Shown here in pieces: positions 6,783 to 12,700 of a stretch of 14,539 bases of DNA. This DNA comes from Baffinella frigidus (lineage: Eukaryota; Cryptophyceae; Cryptomonadales; Baffinellaceae). The DNA is taken from NCBI GenBank assembly GCA_026770585.1, contig MU646440.1:331441-345979 (forward strand), given 5' to 3'. The first letter of the stretch is position 1, and every line of letters starts with the position of its first letter. The notes under the pieces were generated by a model that was given only the letters and a program-made list of their open reading frames with translations, made no database searches and was not told the origin of the DNA. The position numbers were made by a program, and so were the translations under genes.

Positions 6783-9700
6783 GATTTGCAGACGTGGCTG
6801 CCCAGGAGCGGTAGGGGGAGGTGGTTGCCGGTGGATAGGGCGGAGTGGTTGCCGCGGTTGGGATGGGCGTAGGGCGAAGTGGTTGCCACGGAGCCACTGG
6901 AGGCGTTGAAGATCAAGTGGGGGAGCTCCTCGCAGTCACCTTCCACTCGCCCTTGGAAGTGCTCGAGAACTGAAATCCCAATACGTGATTCTGTACCGAA
7001 AATAGGTCCAAAGTTAACACATCTCCTCGTACGCCCAGCTCTGTCTCAGTCCATCTTGCCCCCCACAGACGTAGCTCTGTCTTCGTCCTGCAGAGTGGAC
7101 CGTATCCGTGAAGCCCGAGGTGGCTGCTAAGTGGAACGAAAGAACGCAGGCAGAGTGTTGAAGGGTGCAAAGAAGGCGATAGAGTTCTCGCAAAGAAGGC
7201 GGTAGAGTTCTGAAGGCGGTAGAGATCTCCGAATATCCTTGGGCTCACAAACCTGAAAATGGATCGGTTCTCGGGGACCATAATCCAACGAAAAAACACA
7301 GGGATGCATGTTGAAGGAGCGCGTGGAACTGGGCGCGATTTGTATGGAAAAGTTGCCCGATCAGAGCAAATCCCTGGTACATATCGACCTGTTGGAACGA
7401 AGTCGGAAGGTCCACTTCGGAGTTAACTCGGTAATTCCACTTCGGAGTCAACTCGGTCAGTCCGCTTCAGAGTCCTGATGCTGAGCGCGGTGGGGCAGCG
7501 GGGCCTGACTTCCACAAGCCCTGGGAGGTGACTCAAATAGTGCCCGGGAACATTTTCCATCCACCTCCCAGAGGCCACACCCACAAAATATATAGGCCAC
7601 CCCCCCCCCTCGGAGTTAACTCGGTAATTCCACTTCGGAGTCAACTCGTCAGTCCGCTTCAGAGTCAACTCGGTAAGCCTGCGAAACAGGTGGTGTGGGT
7701 CGGGCCAGTGGAGGCGCACCACAAGGTGTCGCACGAGCTCTTCCCCGCGCTTCTTGGGAACGCCGCCGCGTCTGACGCTGGCCCGCTTCGCCGCGCATCT
7801 GCCCATCGGTCGGGGCCCCACACCCCACACCCCACACACGTTGTCAAGGTGAACCCTGAACCCTGCACCCCACACACAACACACCACACACCACACACCA
7901 CACACCACACACCACACACCACACACCACACACCACACACCACACCACACACACGTTATCAAGGTGAACCCTGAACCCTGAACCCACACACCACACACCA
8001 CACACCACACACCACACACCACACACCACACACCACACCCCGCACCCCACACCCCGCACCGAACCCTAAACTAGAAACTTCAACCTTGTTGGGAACGGCG
8101 GCGGGACAGACGCTGGTCCGCGTCGGCGCGCATCTGTCGATCGGTCGGGCCCCACTGCCCTACCACGCTCACCACTACTGCAAATCGATAGGAGACGTCT
8201 CAAAAAGTAGTGGATACTCTGATGTCCGCTACGTTGGAGCCATTTGTTTCTCAAACGGCAATTTCTACCCCATGGACGTGACCACAAATCGTCAAAAGGT
8301 AACCTGTAAATGATTTTACTGCCGTGTCCAAGAATTTGAGAAGTCCCCCGTGGCTTTGCAGTAGCAGTCAGGCCCTGGCTACCCCTCCACGCCCACCACC
8401 ATCAGCCCTCCGAGATTGCTCAAATAGTGCGCTGGAACCATTTTTCAAAAGTTGGTTTTCGGTACAAAATGTGTCAACTTAAGTCGCAGAGACCCCAGAT
8501 CTGGCGTCTCTGGGAGGTGAATGGAAAATGTTCCCGGGCACATTTGAGTCACCTCCCAGGGCTTGTGGAAGTCAGGCCCCGCTGCCCCACCGCGCTCACC
8601 ACCAGGACTCTGAAGTGGACTTACCGAGTTGACTCTGAAGTGGACCTTCCGACTTCGTTCCAACAGGTCGATATGTACCAAAGAGTTGCTCTGATCGGGC
8701 AATTTTTCCATACAAATCGACCGTTGGAAACACACTCTGTCAGTCCACTCCGGAGTCCTAGTGGCATGTGCGAGAGGATAATGCGAAAAGCTAACGCCAG
8801 CGGACCCCTTAGCCTACGGTAGGAACCCCCCCTCCTCCTACGACGTTTTTTTAAAAAAGGTCTTTAAAAGTCGTAGGAGGTGGGCTCCTACCGTAGGCAA
8901 TCCGTAGGCTCTAAGTACCTCGCTGGCGTTAGCTTTTCGCATGAGGGAGCTCAGCTGACCACGTGAAGTGCCCTTCCTTGGAGTCTCCGCTCGCCTCCGC
9001 GCGTCGGCGCTGCCTGTGAGACGAGCCCTCTCTGCCCTTCTTACCCGGCTACGGCCGCTCTCAGGCCGTGGCTGCTCACACAGGCTGGATGGTTGTGGGG
9101 TTCTGAGGAGTGAATGGTGGGTGCTGGACTCATCTGGGGACATGTTAAATTGAAACGAAAATGGATCACTATGTGTTCACAGGAGTTGGACGAAGGTTAA
9201 TTAGGGCCCTAAGTAAATTCAATAGGCAGAATCCGGTTTGATAGGCCCTTTTCTTTTAAATCAAACATGTTCCTGGATGAGGACAGGCGCGGACAAGTGG
9301 AGGTTGCCGTGCTGCTCGCCTCCCCCGAGTCCTGGCGGCCTGCCGCTGCGCCGGGTGCGGATGCGGATCATTCGGAAGGCGAGGCTCACGAGGAGGGCAT
9401 CTTCACAGTGGATCCGCGCAGCTTCAACGAAGAAGACAGAGGCGCGTCAGAAGCATGGTGGGCAGAGGCGCTCGGGGTGGGGCGGGCGCACGCCACCTCA
9501 GGCAGGCGCGCACGAGGGACGGAGGGGGGGGGGGCGTGGGTGCGCGCGGCCAGTCCGTGGAGGCTGGTGGTAGGGGTGGGGGTGGAGGGGGCCCCGGCGC
9601 TGATTTCGAAACTGGCCGCACACGCGCGGGTGAGTGGGGTGAAGGGTTTGGGGTACTCAGGGATTAGGTTGCATGGTTCTCAGGATTCTCAGGGTTTAGG

Positions 9701-12700
9701 GTTCAGTTCAGTTCGCAGGGTTTGAGGTTCAGGATTCAGGGTGCGGTGTATGGTTGAGGGTTGAAGGTTTGCGGTGTATGGTTGAGGGTTGAGGGTGTAG
9801 GGTGTATGGTTGAGGGTTGAGGGTTGAGAGTGTGCGGTGTATGGTTGAGGGTTGAGGGTGTAGGGTGGGTGGAGCGTCGCCCCGCGGAGCGAGGGACGTC
9901 CGGATTAGGGTTGTATTATCGGCTGGGGGGTGATAACCTATCGGAGTTATCGGCAAGTTATTAGCCGCCAGCTGATAAAACTGATACTGATAACTCCCCT
10001 CAGGGGGGCCTCAGGGTATATGTACCCTAGGAGATGCGGACTCCGCATCTCGAATGTCACAATTGCCTCCAAGCTGTTTGCCTTTTGAGGCTTTTTTTTC
10101 TGTGCCAGGAAGGAAAAGATGCATGTACATAATAGGACGTGCAATCCTGGTACGTAATAGGACGTGCCCTCCTGGTACGAAATAGGACGTGCCATCAATG
10201 CTTTGATTCACTCGTTCGTGCGAGTAGATGAATGTAAATGTATGTTACTTCACTGCTAGCCGGAAGATTTTGTATCAGTCAAATTTGCCCCTGTGTCTCC
10301 GCACTTCCCACTCATGACCTGGCGTGGTAGGTGGCCTGGGTAGAGCGGCGGGAGGCGCCCGTGGTGCGGAACAAGTGGGCCAAGGGCATCGTCCAGAGCG
10401 GCGTCGCGGGCGACCATGTCATCTTCGATAAGGGCCTCAAGGGGCAGGTACGCTGTCACGTTGTTAGTGTACGGACTGAAATCAGGGTGGTTGAGCATAC
10501 GGTATTGGCGGTAGGGCTCCTATACCCGGGTTTCTTGTAGGAGCTGTGTTGAGGGTGTCCATGTCATCTTCGATAAGGGTCTCAAGGGGCAGGTAAGCTG
10601 TCATGTAGGTGCAGGGTGCAGGGTGCAGGGTGGAGGTTGAAGGGTGGAGGGTGCAGGTTGAAGGGTGTAGGGTCCAGGGTGTAGGGATTAGGGTGTAGGG
10701 AGTAGGGTGTGGTGTGCGATGAATCGCGGAGTGTGACAGCGACTGAGACCAGGAAGCAGGGTGCGGGCGCGTAGTGGGGGGGTGTAACGTCGTGCGGTGC
10801 GTAGTGGGGGGGTGTAACGGTGTGTAGTGGGGGTGCGTAAGGGGGGGTGTAACATGTTACACCTTGAAGTTTGCACCCTTCTTCCTGAGACCGGGAAGCA
10901 GGGTGCGGGCGCGTAGTGGGGTGTGCAACGCCTTGATGCGGGGTGTAGTGGGGTGTCACAACGCCTTGAAGTTTGTTGTAGTGGGGTGTGTCACGCCGTG
11001 AAACTTTGTTTTTGGGTCCGAAGGCCTCGGGAGGCAGTGCTGCGAGCTAGCAGGGTGGGGAGTGGGGCGTGGGGTTTTAGGGTGTGAGTTAGCTGGTTCC
11101 TGGGTTGATTGGTTCCTGTGGGTAAGCTGGTTCTCGGTTTAGGGTGTGGTTTAGCTGGTTCTTTGTGGTTGAGCTAGTTCTTCCGTGAGCAAGGCAGCAG
11201 CGGTGCGGTTGTGGGATGTTGGCTCGGAAAAACGTCTCGTCAAGACGTTCTTGAGTCAGTCCGCACGACCCCTAAACCATACATCCTGTACCATAAACGC
11301 TGTGCCCTATCCGTTTTGTACCAGCCGGGTTGGCTGGCTATTCTTAAGTTATGTGACTTCCGCAGAGGAAACTAACGTTCGCTGAGATATGGCGTGGTCG
11401 GGGGTCCGGGTGGGCGGGAGGGGCGAACCCAAACTCCTGAACCCTAAACTCCTGAACCCTAAACGTGGTTGGTGGGGCAGGGGGAGATCGTGGGGATCGC
11501 AGACACGGGGATCGACATGAGCCTCTGATCCTTCAAGGACCCATACAACATTTTAAAAAACTCGAAAACATGAAAACATGCTCTCGAAAACGGACAACAG
11601 TTACCGCAAACGCTCTATCTCAGCAAACGTAAGTTCAGTTTCCTCTCCGGAAACTATGTGTGTGGGTCCGGGTGGGGGGGGGGGGGCGAACCCAAACCCT
11701 TAAACCCTAAACGTGGTTGGCGGGGCAGGGGGAGATCGTGGGGATCGCAGACACGGGGATCGACATGAGCCTCTGTTTTTTCAAGGACCCGAGCCACCTG
11801 GCACCCTACAACTCCCAGTCTCCCGCGCACCGCAAGGTTCAGCCAGTGTAGACTTGGCCAAATTGAACTTGGAACCTACAAGATGCGAACTTTTAGATGG
11901 ACCCTTTTGGACATGCAGTGTTTTAAATTCAAATTTTGTTCAAATCATGTTGCACCGCAAGGTGCCGTGCCTTGTTTAGGGTTGAGGGTCTAGCCCTGAA
12001 GCTGCCCCACCACGCTCACCACTACTGCAAATCCACAGGAGAAGTCTCAAAAAGTAGCGGACACTCTGATGTCCGCTGCTTTGGAGCCTTTTTTCCTTAA
12101 AAGGCAGTTTCTACCCTAAGGACGTGACCAAAAATCGTCAAAAGGTAACCTATAAATGATTACACTGTTGTGTCCAAGAAAAGAACCCGAGCCACCTCGC
12201 GCCCTACAACTCCCAGTGCATCGCAAGGTACTACGCGGGAGGGTTATTCCTTTCAGAACGACACAACGCATTTTTGAATTTTGTACCATATTTATCCACT
12301 TTTGGAGGGAATTGAAAGGAAAAAATGAGTTTAGACAATAGATGGCTGCACCGGAGGAGTGCGTTATTTGAGCCATTCACTCTTTCGCCCAACCGGGTAG
12401 TACCGCTCTCGAGCGAGCGAGAAACATTTTGTACCAGAGTCACATCCGAATAAGTAAACCCTCAACTCTACAACTACCAAACTCCCGTGTATCGCAAGGT
12501 GGGTCCTGAACCTCGCGAGTACAGTGTGAGGTTGAACGCGCCTACGAGAAACCCGGGTCTAGGGGCCCTACATAACGTGGGTCTGGGGGCCCTACATAAC
12601 GGGTCTAGGGGCCCTAAAGAACGTGACAGGGTCTAGGTCGAACGCGTAGGTGCACATTTTCATCTCGGAAGATACCTGAAGCAGTTCCCTAAGTGGAGTT

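Larger units (their letters stand above)
6200..7689 (+). other. Subtilase intron 3, about 1.5 kb
   Basis: Donor GAG|GTGCGT, acceptor AAACAG. It contains a minisatellite (6245-6385), a foldback (6408-6604), TTGAGGG repeats (6664-6785), about 500 bp with no clear signal (6790-7330) except AAAGAAGGCGATAGAGTTCT repeated near 7160-7220, and the left arm of a large inverted repeat (7335-7571). Confidence 0.6.
7809..9229 (+). other. Subtilase intron 4, about 1.4 kb
   Basis: Begins GTCGGG beside a (CCACACA)n tract (7819-8060). It then holds a copy of the exon 4 tail (8086-8155), a 176-bp interspersed repeat (8159-8335), the right arm of the large inverted repeat (8503-8719) and a foldback element (8781-8942). 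The 9000-9225 part shows nothing recognisable. Confidence 0.6.
9477..10330 (+). other. Subtilase intron 5
   Basis: G-rich at its start (9510-9600), then TTGAGGG / GTGTATGG repeats (9690-9870), the third 61-bp element (9917-9977), and a tandem AATAGGACGTGC repeat (10131-10192). The acceptor is GTGGTAG. Confidence 0.6.
10448..11728 (+). other. Subtilase intron 6, with extra copies of both its boundaries
   Basis: Holds a copy of its own 5' junction (10559-10592), G-rich tandem repeats (10605-10700 and 10755-10990), a GTTAGCTGGTTCCT tandem repeat (11085-11170), a WD-repeat-like fragment (11188-11254), and a copy of its own 3' junction with a broken exon 7 (11481-11540). Confidence 0.65.

Noticed and set aside
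7423-8052. Minus-strand open frame of 209 codons
   Set aside because: About half is CGVWCVV-type text produced by the CCACACA microsatellite, and the rest is the inverted-repeat arm; no domain is visible.
7819-8060. CRISPR-like array
   Set aside because: The repeats are simple CCACACA words without unique spacers.
8086-8313. Plus-strand frame containing YCKSIGDVSKSSGYSD
   Set aside because: This text lies in the 176-bp interspersed repeat; copy 2 has stops in the same frame, so it is not an exon.
8427-8822. Plus-strand frame of 131 codons
   Set aside because: It spans the right arm of the large inverted repeat, whose left arm gives similar text on the other strand; repeat-derived.
9424-9667. 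Frames rich in Pro or Gly on both strands
   Set aside because: They follow from the G-rich start of intron 5, after the exon 5 donor; low complexity.
10582-10959. Minus-strand frame of 125 codons (HPNPYTLDPTPFNLHP type)
   Set aside because: Produced by the GGGTGTA / GGGTGCA heptamer arrays.
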